64,000 bases of DNA, taken from contig JAZBQD010000014.1 in NCBI GenBank assembly GCA_036583965.1, positions 53,263,626 to 53,327,625 on the forward strand. The letters are read 5' to 3'. Source of the DNA: Prunella strophiata (Eukaryota > Chordata > Aves > Passeriformes > Prunellidae). Under the pieces are notes generated by a model that was not told where the DNA came from, made no database searches, and saw only the letters and a program-made list of their open reading frames with translations. The position numbers and the translations under genes are program-made. The number at the start of each line of letters is the position of its first letter. Position 1 is the first letter of the stretch. This document shows, piece after piece, positions 54,201 through 64,000 of the stretch.

Positions 54201-54956
54201 CCTGGACACAAAACATTGCAGAGGCTTTCTTTTGTTTTATTAATATGTTCCAATAGCTTTAGGCTCTGAAATCTCAAAATACTAGACTCAGCAAGTAATT
54301 TCTCATTTTTGTGGGATGCTTAATGGTATTGTCTAAACCTTTTGCGTCTGCCTGCCTGAACCTGTGAGGAATTAATAAAATTCCTGTAGGATACAATTAG
54401 GTAAGGTCTTCATGCCATCATATGCTTCAAGTTTCATTGACTCTTAACAGTTGGTATTAAAGAAATATTTTCCTCATTTTTTTTCTAATTTTAATTAGCA
54501 CTGCATCAACAAAAACAAAGGAAGAAATTGAGGGAGCATTTAAAATTAAAAAATAACCCACTAAGTTGCAAATTTATGTGAGTGGATTCAGTTTTCTTAA
54601 GAAAAGTGCAGATATTAGTGCTAGAGGAACAAATTTCTCAGTGATACCAATCATGTCACATTTTTCATGTAGCCCACGCAAAAAAATGTAGCTAAAAAAT
54701 TTAACTACCTTTATTAATTCTATAATTTTTTGGTTTAATAGTGGATTCCCCAACAAGTCTGAGGTCAAGACCTGATACATGAATGAACTGAAAATTCCTG
54801 GAGTCCTTTATAGTTGTTCTCCCACTAATAACACCAGATTTTTCTCTACATCTTAGCTAAACAAAAGGTAAAATCCAAGTCTGCCAAGACTAGAAGTGTA
54901 AGGACAATGCAGTTCTTCAGCAGTCATAGGTTAAATCCAGTTGAGGTAATTTGATT
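51231..54956. other. AT-rich non-genic DNA
   Basis: A 14-base T run at 52410-52423. Overlapping frames of 104-126 codons at 53471-54043 have no recognised domain. A short CCCTAACCC stretch near 53333 is too short to be telomeric. No element recognised. Confidence 0.5.
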
Positions 54957-55100
54957 TAATTGGAACATCTGTTCTATGAGGAAAGATCAAGAGAGTTAGA
55001 GTAGCTCAGTCTGGAGAAGGGAAGGTGTCTCTGGGGAAACCTTACTGCAGCCTTTCAATGTATAAGAAAGATGGAGAGAGACTTTTTACCTCAGATCTGC
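54957..55100 (+). mobile_element. CR1 LINE fragment, 3' coding/UTR junction region
   Basis: The block TTGGAACATCTGTTCTATGA, then GGAAAGATCAAGAGAGTTAG, then CTCAGTCTGGAGAAGG, then a GTATAAGAAAGATGGAGAG stretch follows the order of the avian CR1 segment just upstream of its 3' tail. Divergence is moderate. Neither the 5' part nor the terminal repeats are present. Confidence 0.78.
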
Positions 55101-55230
55101 AGTGCATTCCATGTAATGCAGTAGTTGCATTCCATTTACAAAAGCTTTAAAGGTCCTGATGTTACAATGAACATTAATAATATTTTACAGAATACAGGTC
55201 ACAGCTGCAAAATGTTGATCTTCCGAGTGT

Positions 55231-55309
55231 TTTTGTGAGTGTGCACACATATGTGGAAAATAAAAAAAAAAAATCTTTCTTTTCCACATATGTGTGCACA
55301 TTCACAAAA
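55231..55309 (+). repeat. Near-perfect 30-bp inverted repeat with 19-base loop
   Basis: The arms are 55231-55260 and 55280-55309. All 30 positions pair, 29 by Watson-Crick and one (G55239 with T55301) as a G-U wobble if transcribed from plus. The loop 55261-55279 is mainly A. With one bulged A the stem extends about three further pairs outward. Both arms contain TGTGCACA and ACATATGT, which are themselves palindromic. Possible readings are a microRNA-like precursor, a small foldback element, or an inverted duplication at replication. No host element or strand-specific transcript is visible. Confidence 0.93.
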
Positions 55310-58118
55310 AACATCCAAATATAAAGTAAGTGACTCACGACAAGAAATCTAGATGTATTTTATGACAAGGTATGTATAATGCAGTGTTTATATGATGTGT
55401 CTATATGTCTGTATTTAAACTTCCTTTCTATGTACTGGAATAGCTCTTAGCAAGTCTGATCTTCATTGTAACATTTAAGTTTTTCTCTACATTCAGAAAA
55501 AAAATATTTACAATGTTTAAAAAAAAAAAAAAAAAAAAGCTTATGTTTACAGCACTTCCCAGAACTGCTTGGCTGTGGTTTTCAGTATTGTTCAAATGGC
55601 TCATAAGAGAGGGTTTTATTTCAAGAAATAGACAAGCAAGGGAGCCATCATAAATACAGAAGGCACTAAGTATGAACGCTGAGACCATCTCAATGGGCCT
55701 TTCTTCCAGTTCCTCATAGTGCTCAGGAATGTTGCTCTCCTGTTGGAGATATTCACATTTTGTTTCAGCCCAAAGACCCTGTTTTTTATATTTTTCTTTC
55801 TTTTAAGAACCATAGAGGAGCAAAAGAGTAATGATGTCTCCATTCACCTCTGTCTCTCACTCTCAGTGTTTAAATAATGCCATACATACTTTTTCTAGCT
55901 CACCTGCAAACAACTATTTATGTGTTCAACTCAATTCACATGAGTTAGCCCACTGAAGCTCCACAGACATGTAAAATTTAGTATATATCTTGCAAATAAA
56001 AAAACCAAAGATAAGAAGACATATCACTCTGACCCTGCTAAAAGGCAAAATTAACTGTACTTAAACACCTTTACAAGGCTATTTAACATATTCTGAAAAA
56101 TCTCTAAAGAAATAAAACACAAGTATTTCAACAATTTACGTTATTGCTTAACAACATTCATGACGCTGTTATACAATATTATTTGTCATTCTTGGGATTC
56201 AACCCAACTAACCTGTCCCTTCATCAGTGTTCATATTTGCATATTTATGAGTCCCCACTCAAATAAAGTGAGGCGTTTAATACACTTGAGTATCAATGCC
56301 CACTATGAATTATTTTTTCATAAGGAGTTGCAGTATTTTTAATTGTATCCTTGCTGTTTGCAGATCAGAAGCAAACTCTTGCTAAATATCTACATTTTGG
56401 CTGTATTTTTATATACGATGTTACTAGTACTGTGTCTTCAAATTATTGCTACTTTCTGTGAGATTTTTCAGTTAATAATTACCTATTTTAAAAAGAAACA
56501 TAGTAGAACCATACTTTAATTCAACTGGTGAATAATCTAAATACTGCTTTCTGTTCTGTATTCCTGAAAGTTTATAGACAAGTCTTGAAAATAGAGCCAT
56601 GAAATATAATTCAGGGGGAAGAAAAAAAATAAAACAGAAAAGCGAAAATCTCAAACAAACAATCAACTAGGCAAACAAACAAACAAAACCTGTGAGGAAG
56701 TTCAAACTTGCTACATAAAAGTCTTCCTCTCTGGCAAATTTTTATATACCTTGGTTTATACGTTCAAATAAGGGATGGAATCCAAATATTTTTAAATTTG
56801 GGAACTATGTTAGAACATACTTCACTTATGGAATTTTCTTCCAAAATTATGTATAAAAATGAAGGTCATCCCATGACGGTTTCTGAATGGATGCATAGGA
56901 CAAAATAATCTTTGTCCTTAGAGATGCACTACTTATGTGGATACAAAAGAACTGTAGCAAAGAAACCTGAAGCCACAAAGTTAAAACCCTGCATTCAGCA
57001 TCTGCTTGTGCAAGGAAACAATAAATATCTGCCTGGAGAGTTATTTCCTCCATGTATTCTGGTAGAACACCTTACAGAATAAGGACTAAAAATATTAGGA
57101 AAGTCTTATGTTAGAGAACAACACAAACCCCAAGCCTCCTTCATTTATATATATAAATTATATACACATTAAAAAAAATCACTTTCTCCGTTTTGCATAA
57201 TGTCCTGTTTATACCCAACACAAAAAATTACATGCTGACTAACAGTTTTCCTGAGACTGGTCTTGCAAAGATTTATGTGCTTCAATTAATTCAGCAGCTT
57301 TTTCCTTCCCTTCTTATTGCTAAAATCCACATGCACATTAATTATGTTTTCCTTGAGTTAGATATCTAGACTGCCTTAGAAGGAGTGCAGGATGATTAAG
57401 CATTCCAAGCAGAGTTTCTTAAGCTCTTACCACTCTAAATATTTCTCAGAAATATTTATCAACGAGAGAAAAATCTTTTACAATCTCATGCAGATGGTAA
57501 ATCAATAGAAGAATGTTTCTAAAAATAGTGTGTGAAGATGATTACAAATTGACTCTTGTTAATCAGCATACACAAAAGTGGATAAATATGTGTGTTGGCA
57601 TTTTCTCTGGTTAATCCAATATTTTTCTGTTGGCAGATACCCTTGAATCCGTATGCAAATTCCAAGTATGAATGACCTCAATCCCCCCAGTAGTAATAAT
57701 AAACATAATTGTGAATGGATGTACTTATATATATATTTTTTTTTCAAATGAAGATGCGAGACAGCTAAGTTGTAGCACGATAAGAAATCAAGTATAAATC
57801 TACTTCAATAATCCTTCATCATTACCTCCTAAAAAAAAAAAAAAATAGTTGTCTAAATTTTGACAATATCTTTTTATTTGAAAAATAATGTATTTTTTTG
57901 TTTCCCTTGTTTTTCTCCTTTTTACCTTCTTGCTCACAGCTCTGGCCCATGATAATATAAAAAAACCCATATATGTCTCTTATGTCAGTAAAACAAATTG
58001 AAAATGTCATCATAAACGCTCCACCTCAGACAACTGAGCAATAGTTTCAGGCCAACATTGCAAATGACCTGCTGTAAATCAGCAGAAACTGATTTTTTTA
58101 ACCAGGTTATGTAGTCTT
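55310..58118. other. AT-rich non-genic DNA with A runs
   Basis: A runs of 20 (55519-55538) and 15 (57831-57845), and a 16-base perfect AT palindrome at 57143-57158. No gene recognised. Confidence 0.55.
55519..55538 (+). repeat. A20 homopolymer
   Basis: Uninterrupted 20-base A run with no recognisable retrocopy upstream. Confidence 0.9.
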
Positions 58119-58144
58119 AAAAAAAAAAAAAAAAAAAAAAAAAA
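58119..58144 (+). repeat. A26 homopolymer
   Basis: Uninterrupted 26-base A run, the longest homopolymer I noticed. No processed pseudogene or LINE body is recognised upstream. Confidence 0.92.
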
Positions 58145-59481
58145 GAATCTGAGATTACATTAAATGCCGTGCCTTTGTTATTTGATGTTTTGATGTCCAT
58201 GGATAACTTGACATAAATTGTTTCCCATAGGAAAAAAATATCTGATAGATAAGTACCAGTCTAATTTTGCCAAAATTGGAACCTGATGAGTGCTAGCCCA
58301 GGTGATCTAGTTAGGAAGAGATTTGATCAACAGCTCAGATTTCTACCATGGCTCCCTGTCAGACATCATGACATCCTGTCAGGGTGGAGTTATTACTTCA
58401 AAGGTATTCAGAGGTCATTGGCTTTCCAGACACATGTCAATTAATAAACTGTGTAATGTCATTAAAAATTTCTTTATTTCATTGACATCCTTGCACTAAA
58501 TAGCTGAATGAATGTTTTTTCTTGCCTTTCAGTTCTCTTTCCATTACACACACTGGCAGAGGAGAAAAGTTGAATAGATGCTTTAGAAAGATTTCTAGAT
58601 TAGAGAGGTGCCAAACTATGTACAAAGCAGGGGCAAAGCCAACAAACTGACACACCTATTGTTTTATGAAACCTGTTTCTGGTCTGCTATTTCTAAAGAA
58701 CCAGGATATCTCTGCAAAGATCATGCAGTGTAACAGCTGAAAGAAAAGGACTTCAATCCTTGTCCAACTCATCTGCCTCCTTGTACATTTGCCAACCTAG
58801 TTTGCAACTGTGGCTAAACAAAACAGAAAAAAATCATGTGACTATTTTTTAAACTTCTCTGAGTTTTGTATGTGCTCATGGGTGTACATTCTGACTGGGG
58901 CCTTTGAACACCAATCAGTAATAATACCACTGGAGGCCTGAAGGAGTCAGTTAATCTTACCTGGTTTTATATGCCCAAAAATTAGGCATCTAAATTGAAA
59001 TAAATCATAAATCAACCTACTATTGGGAAATCCCTCTGTCCTATCCTAACCATCAACATTAAGACCAGACCACTCTCTCTTTAAACACTTTCTCTTCACT
59101 GATATTAAGGAGTCAAGAATGGTTTGCTCAGGGTTTAGATGGTTTCAGCACCCTAACTGGAGCAATGCCATTCTAAAACTCCTTCTGATTATTTCACAGA
59201 TATCTGAATCAGCTAGAGCTTTTAGGTTTCATGAGAATATGTGCAGTAACCCATGTTTGTAAAGCCATGTAAATATATCTGTGCTCATAAATTGCTTCTG
59301 TTATTATAGATGACATATATAAGACCTCAGTCTTAAAATTATTTATCTTTCCCAGTTTTAATCCTTCCCTTGTGCAGTATAAAATCAATGAACCTTAAAG
59401 AAATATTTCTATAGGTATTGACTCCATAGACCTTGCAATTTTCAGTGTAAGTGTTGCAACAACAAGGGACACAGAAGAGCG
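58145..59481. other. AT-rich non-genic DNA
   Basis: Nothing recognised. Confidence 0.55.
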
Positions 59482-59640
59482 GTCTTATCCTTATTTAAAG
59501 ATTTGGAAATGAATATATTCATGAAATAGGCATAAGAGCAGTGATTGAAGAAAGACTAAATAGCTTGCTTAAGGTCATACAGGAAGTCTGTGGTGGATCT
59601 GGAGCTAAACTTCAGACCTTTCTCCTCAGATCTGTGTCCT
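59482..59640 (+). mobile_element. Probable MIR-type SINE remnant
   Basis: The order of blocks matches the MIR core and 3' part: TTATCCTTATTTAAAGAT, then a gap, then GCTTGCTTAAGGTCATACAG, then GAAGTCTGTGGTGGATCTGG, then TTCAGACC. MIR is a tRNA-derived SINE mobilised by L2 LINEs in early amniotes and is long inactive. The copy is diverged and has no clear 5' tRNA-like head. Block order is seen; family assignment is from memory. A related CORE-SINE or LINE-tail family is possible. Confidence 0.55.
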
Positions 59641-61768
59641 GAATTTAGGGACATGGGAAAAATTCCCATTGAGATGAGTCAATATATTGTCTGAATAAGG
59701 AGAAATGAAAGGAAAATAAAATCTTTTTAATTAATGCTGTTCACTATGATAACAGCCAGATATTAGAGGTAAGAATATAGACTCATGTTAATTTCTGCAT
59801 ATAAGAAAAATCTTCCTTATTTTAACAACCTCTCCAAACAGATTTGTGGAGGTCATTACACACCACACAACAGCAGAAACATCTGAACAAATGTGATTTA
59901 AATTTATTTGTTTTCGTCTTTCCAGTGTGTGGCATTTACTGTAGACTTAATTTTTAAAACTTGCTATCCACAAATGTTTTAGATCAAAACTGGAAACTTT
60001 GAAGGTAATTACCAGGTCACATTACAGACATGAAATGGGTGGTTCTGCTAACCAAAGGCAGAAGCATAAAATGTTTATTTCTTTCATTATGAAACTACTA
60101 AATGTTTCCATATTTCTGAGATTAGCACCATTCAAGGCAGGAGGGTGGTGGGTTGGCAATTTCTTTTGTTTGTCACCAGTTATCTTTACTATCGATTTTA
60201 AAACCAGCAAACTCAACTCTCACATTTGTATTTTCTGAGAATGTATTTTGAGTATCTGTAGCATATGGATAAAAGATTGTACTGCAGGGAGGAATTCCTA
60301 CAAAAGCATTTCACACAGAACTGTATCAAAAAAAAAAAGCTGTCAATCCCTTTAAAGATGAGGCCAACCAAGAGATGCAAGTGCAGAAATAGGTATCACT
60401 ATTAAAACTTAGCCTTCACCTTTTATAAAAATTAGAAACTGGAATGCAATGAGATGTATGCTTGAACATTTTCTTAACACTCTGCAAAGTTACATTCTTC
60501 TCACATTGGTATTGTGTTTAGGAGTTTTCAGATGTCATAAAATACCTATTAAAATCTGAGTATGCAGCTCAAGGACCATCTGACAAAATTTCTTACCTCA
60601 TATATTTATTTTTTTAATGAGAGGCTATGAAACCTTTTTCATTTACAAAATTCCCAATATAACTTGAAAGTTTGGGCTGACAATGTCTTTGTTTGAACCA
60701 GTTTTCTCTAAAGACAGTAACAAACAATCTGTGGATGCACAGAGAAGGTTGATATGGAAAACTTGGCCCAAAAGCCTAAACCAAAGATTTTTGGTCCAAA
60801 AGTCAAAATCAATGGTCTTTTCTGAAGAACATTCTTCTATTATTGCCTTCATCCCATATTCAATCATGATGTAAAGCTCATTTTGATAAGCCCAAGCAAG
60901 TCATGCTTTTGAAAGGCAAGTAGCTGTATTTCTGTTAAGTGCAACCACTGTGCAGCTTTAACATTAATGAATCAGGGAGTGCCCAAATTCTATCTTTACA
61001 AACTTGTCTACTTGAATGTCTAGTGCAGGCATTTCTGAACTTCAGTACAAAGTAGAACTTCTCAGGGAGCTACCTAGATCAAAATTCAGTTGTCCTAGTC
61101 AAGGCAAACAAGGAGCTCACTTTGAATTTTTCAGTATGGCAAAGTAGTCCAAGCATTAACCAAGCATCCACCTGGAAATCTCATACCTGTGTGAGCTGCA
61201 GGTTGCCCTGGAGTGAATCTGTGCTCCAAATGCATTGTCAGTGTCCATGTAGTTATGGTTTGTTTTCCCCACAAGTTTCCTCTTTCATGACTGTGTACAT
61301 TTGTCCTCAATGCAGGACAAGGAACATATCCTCTGAAGGAAAGATTATGGTAAGAACTGATGGATGTTGTAGGAGAGAAAATGGGTTATTTTTCTGGCCT
61401 TTTCCACAGTTCATTTTGCACTCTTAGTATTTCTTTAAAATACTGATTATACAATTTTCTTTTCTTCTCAAAGAAATTAATTAAAACACATGCCTTTATA
61501 TGATCCAGATGTTTTACAGTAGAAGGCTGGTTTCATGCAGGAGCTAAATGGCATCTCATCCAGCAACCTGGTAGCCAAGAAAAGTACAGCAACTGGAGGA
61601 TGCCTGTCTTGCTTTGTTCCAGCTCCAATTCTGATTGTAAAATGCATACACAGGTCAAAGAACCTATAGTCCTTGTAATTAGGCCTTTGCAGCTAAAAAT
61701 TCACCCAAAGCTACTTTGGGGTGTTAATTTTGCTTCCATAAAGGTTTATTCTGAACTTTATTTTAATT
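59641..61768. other. AT-rich non-genic DNA
   Basis: A 101-codon plus frame (61122-61427) is cysteine- and serine-rich but unrecognisable. No repeat family named. Confidence 0.5.
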
Positions 61769-62248
61769 TCAGTTTATCTTGATATGTAATCTTAAGATAC
61801 ATTTTCTAAAAAATATCTTAATTCTTATCCCGGATAGTGAAAAACAGGTCTCTTTCTGCAACACCATCTTCAGTTTAGTATCTGTAAGCCTCATGCAGGT
61901 GTCATTATCAACACAGATAAAGTTACTAGTTATAACAGCAAGCTCTGAAATGTTATCTTGCTGTAGAAAGTCCCATACCTTTTTCACAAGTTCTGTTCCT
62001 AGCAGTGCTGACTCCATCCTCCTTCTTCACCACAGCACTGCTAACTGAATTCTGTCTCCTCCTGTCTTTCTTGGTCCCTCCTTTTATACTCCTCAGTGTC
62101 ATTAGATGTGTCTGTGCCCTATTAAGGGCACACCTGTTCCAAATCTTAGTAATCAGAACAGCTGCAACTCTTTAGGGGGTAGTAATTACCTTCAGTACTA
62201 CCCTGCACATGCAGGAGCCTTGGCTGCCCTGGGACACAGCTAAACTAT
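61769..62248 (-). promoter_or_regulatory. Minus-strand TATA-containing module leading into an 82-codon frame
   Basis: On minus, TATAAAAG lies at 62088-62081 in a GC-richer, purine-rich context, and the first ATG of an 82-codon frame (62017-61769) lies 64 bases downstream. The frame has no domain I recognise. The spacing and composition fit an older LTR (U3 with TATA, then R/U5) or a real promoter. No polyadenylation signal or terminal CA could be set, and no exon beyond the frame is visible. Its upstream edge touches the solo LTR that follows. Confidence 0.32.
62081..62088 (-). promoter_or_regulatory. TATA-box-like element on minus
   Basis: TATAAAAG read on minus, upstream of the 82-codon frame ending at 61769. 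Confidence 0.4.
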
Positions 62249-62253
62249 AGGCA
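62249..62253. repeat. Target-site duplication, left copy (AGGCA)
   Basis: AGGCA directly precedes the TG start of the solo LTR and is repeated exactly at 63371-63375. Five bases is the usual length for ERVL-type integrations. Confidence 0.75.
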
Positions 62254-63370
62254 TGTGCTGGCTCTGAGAGGCAAGGTTCTGCTAGCAGGGAAACTATAGG
62301 GCTGGCTTCTCTGAGAAGCTGCTGGAAGCTTCCTGCATGTCCCAGAGCCAATGCCAGCCAGGTGGACCCACTGCTGGCCAAGGCTGAGCTGATCAGAGGT
62401 GTGCTTCTGTCATAAGGTATTTAAGAAGCTAAAATAATTGCACAGAAGTAATCAGTGGACAGAGAAGAGAGGAGTGAGAATAGGCCAGCAAAACTGCCCT
62501 GCAGACACCAAAGTCAGTGAAGGAAGATGGGGGGGGAGGAGATGCTCCAGGCATTGAAGCTGAGATTCCCCTGCAGCCCGTGGTGCAGCCCATGGTGAGG
62601 CAGCTGTGGCCCTGCAGCCCAGGGAGGAGCACAGGGAGCAGAGATCCACCTGCAGCCCCTGGAGGAGCCCACACCAGAGCAGGTGGGTGCCTGAAAGAAG
62701 GCTGGTTCCTCATGGGAAGTCCACACTGGATGTACAGAGAGAGGAACCTCTGGACCTGTGGAGAGAGGCAGGACTTCCTGGACCCATGGAGAGAGGAGCT
62801 CAGGCTGGAGCAGGTTTGCTGGCAGGACTTGGGACCATGCAGAGGACTCACAGTGGAGCAGTCTGCTCCTATAGGACTGCACCCCATGAATGGGACACAC
62901 ACTGGAGCAGCTCATGATTGTAGCCTGTGGGAAGGACTTATGCTCAAGAAGTTAATGGAGAACTGTCTCCAGTGGCAGGAACCCCATGCTGCATCAGAGG
63001 AAGGACTCCTCTCCCTGAGGAGGAAGCAGTGTTAGAAACAAGTGATGAACTGACAATTGCCTCCATCTCTGTCTTCCTGTGTTGGGGGGTGGGAGGTAGA
63101 GCCCGAGGAGGGGAGACTGGGGAGAAGGTGGTTTTAAGATTTGTTTTACTTCTCATCATCCTTTGTAATTTTGCTTGGAAATAAATTCAATTAGTTCACC
63201 AAGCTGAGTCTGTTTTGCAAAGGTGTGCTGGTAACTGGTGAGTGATGTTTCCTTAGACTTTATCTCAGCTCATTAACCTTTTATATTTTCTTCCCCTATC
63301 CAGCTGATGAGGAGAGTGATAAAACAGCTTTGGTGGGTACCTGGCATCCAGTCAGGGACAACCCACCACA
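62254..63370 (+). mobile_element. Solo LTR of an ERVL-type endogenous retrovirus
   Basis: The 1117-base element begins TGTGCTGG, ends CCACCACA (TG...CA) and is flanked by AGGCA on both sides. The composition is far more GC-rich than its surroundings, as in long avian LTRs. The U3 part carries degenerate GGAG/CTGCAG-rich repeats (62560-62960), a weak TATA-like TATTTAAG at 62418-62425 and an AATAAA polyadenylation signal at 63180-63185. The last 190 bases match a widespread avian ERVL-type LTR end that I recognise from memory. No gag, pol or env, primer-binding site or second LTR is present. Open frames of 133-172 codons on both strands arise from the internal repeats and are not genes. The LTR/LTR recombination origin is inferred. 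Confidence 0.85.
63180..63185 (+). terminator. AATAAA polyadenylation signal in the LTR
   Basis: Canonical AATAAA at the expected position near the R region of the LTR, followed within about 30 bases by GT-rich sequence. Confidence 0.6.
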
Positions 63371-63375
63371 AGGCA
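63371..63375. repeat. Target-site duplication, right copy (AGGCA)
   Basis: Exact copy of 62249-62253 immediately after the terminal CA of the LTR. Confidence 0.75.
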
Positions 63376-64000
63376 CTATCCCATGTATTACTAAATAAAT
63401 TTCAGGCAGAAAGTGTCTGTATAAACAAAAAAGTCGTAGTTAAACTGAATTAAATCTTCAAATAATTTTGAGAAGCAAGAACCTTGGTATCATGCCATCC
63501 TCCTTCCCACTCCAGTAATGCAATTGTTCTACAAGATTTAAGTAATGTTTTAGGGGTTTTATGAAAAAAAAATTAAATATTAATTAAATCAATGCAGCAT
63601 GATCATTTTAAGTATTCAGTCTGTCCAGAAAATGGATAGAGAAACCATTTAAAGACGTTCTCTGAGGCTTAAAGGTGAAATTATAGTCTCTCAGTGAAGC
63701 TCTTGACACATAGACTTGATGATTGGCATGCTCAGGGAAATAGAACCTCTTAGAGTCTGGTAAGTGCCTCTTTTAACATGCAATATTTTTAGATTCTCTA
63801 TGGCTTAGCAAGAAAGAAACAGAGGCATTCCTTATGTTCCATTCTTTTTAATGGAAAAAGCCTATGATATGTTTATGTATCTTTGAGTAAACTGTAAAAA
63901 TCCTTTTGGAAAATATTTTAATTATAATAGCACTGATCTTAATTATAAGCATTTTTTCTCAAAGCTTCTAGATTCCTCTCTGCATATAAATTAGTGCTCC
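63376..64000. other. AT-rich non-genic DNA to window end
   Basis: Nothing recognised; a short A run at 63564-63571. The sequence continues beyond the window. Confidence 0.55.

Noticed and set aside
57143..57158. 16-base perfect AT palindrome
   Set aside because: Pure AT alternation in a TA-rich stretch, expected by chance.
62429..63035. Open frames of 103-172 codons on both strands
   Set aside because: They lie wholly inside the solo LTR and arise from its GC-rich internal repeats; overlapping frames on both strands show that composition, not selection, keeps them open.
1..64000. Search for CRISPR arrays, operons, tRNA and rRNA genes
   Set aside because: No regular spaced repeats, ribosome-binding-site-led gene runs, or cloverleaf-type tRNA signals were noticed by eye.

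Overview
The window looks like AT-rich, gene-poor nuclear DNA from a bird, most likely a neoavian or passerine. This rests on recognising repeats, not on a database search. Several CR1 LINE fragments carry the avian-type 3' end, which closes in short direct repeats such as ATTCTGTG. Near the right end is a long GC-richer segment with the features of an avian ERVL-type solo LTR, bounded by TG...CA and a perfect 5-bp target-site duplication. I saw no bacterial-style operons, Shine-Dalgarno-led genes, CRISPR arrays, rRNA or tRNA.

I could not support any protein-coding exon. All open frames are short. The longer ones (139-172 aa) are either unrecognisable or lie in the LTR, in CR1 fragments or in simple-sequence DNA. 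The window is therefore best read as a gene desert or part of a very large intron.

Layout: 1-28.2 kb is AT-rich non-genic DNA. It holds one probable ancient CR1-family tail (about 1.83-1.98 kb), a short perfect hairpin (7.4 kb), small AT palindromes (11.2 kb), a pyrimidine-rich tract (14.4 kb), a GC-richer regulatory-looking stretch (22.7-23.2 kb) and a 48-bp tandem duplication (27.5 kb). At 28.2-29.2 kb a degraded sense CR1 is split by an antisense CR1 tail. At 31.3-32.6 kb there is an unassigned, possibly LTR-derived segment with a TATA box. A 188-base tract of only A and C lies at 37.16-37.34 kb, and a shorter relative at 47.0 kb. Further CR1 pieces lie at 47.5 kb (+), 47.9-48.3 kb (-), 50.5-51.2 kb (-) and 55.0 kb (+). 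A 30-bp-stem hairpin is at 55.23-55.31 kb, a probable MIR SINE at 59.5 kb, a minus-strand TATA-containing module at 61.8-62.2 kb, and the solo LTR at 62.25-63.37 kb.

No set of genes works together here. The visible history is retrotransposon insertion and decay, simple-sequence growth, and a few non-repetitive GC-richer stretches that could be enhancers. The most unusual item is the long hairpin at 55.2 kb. I did not find evidence for a new multi-gene system.
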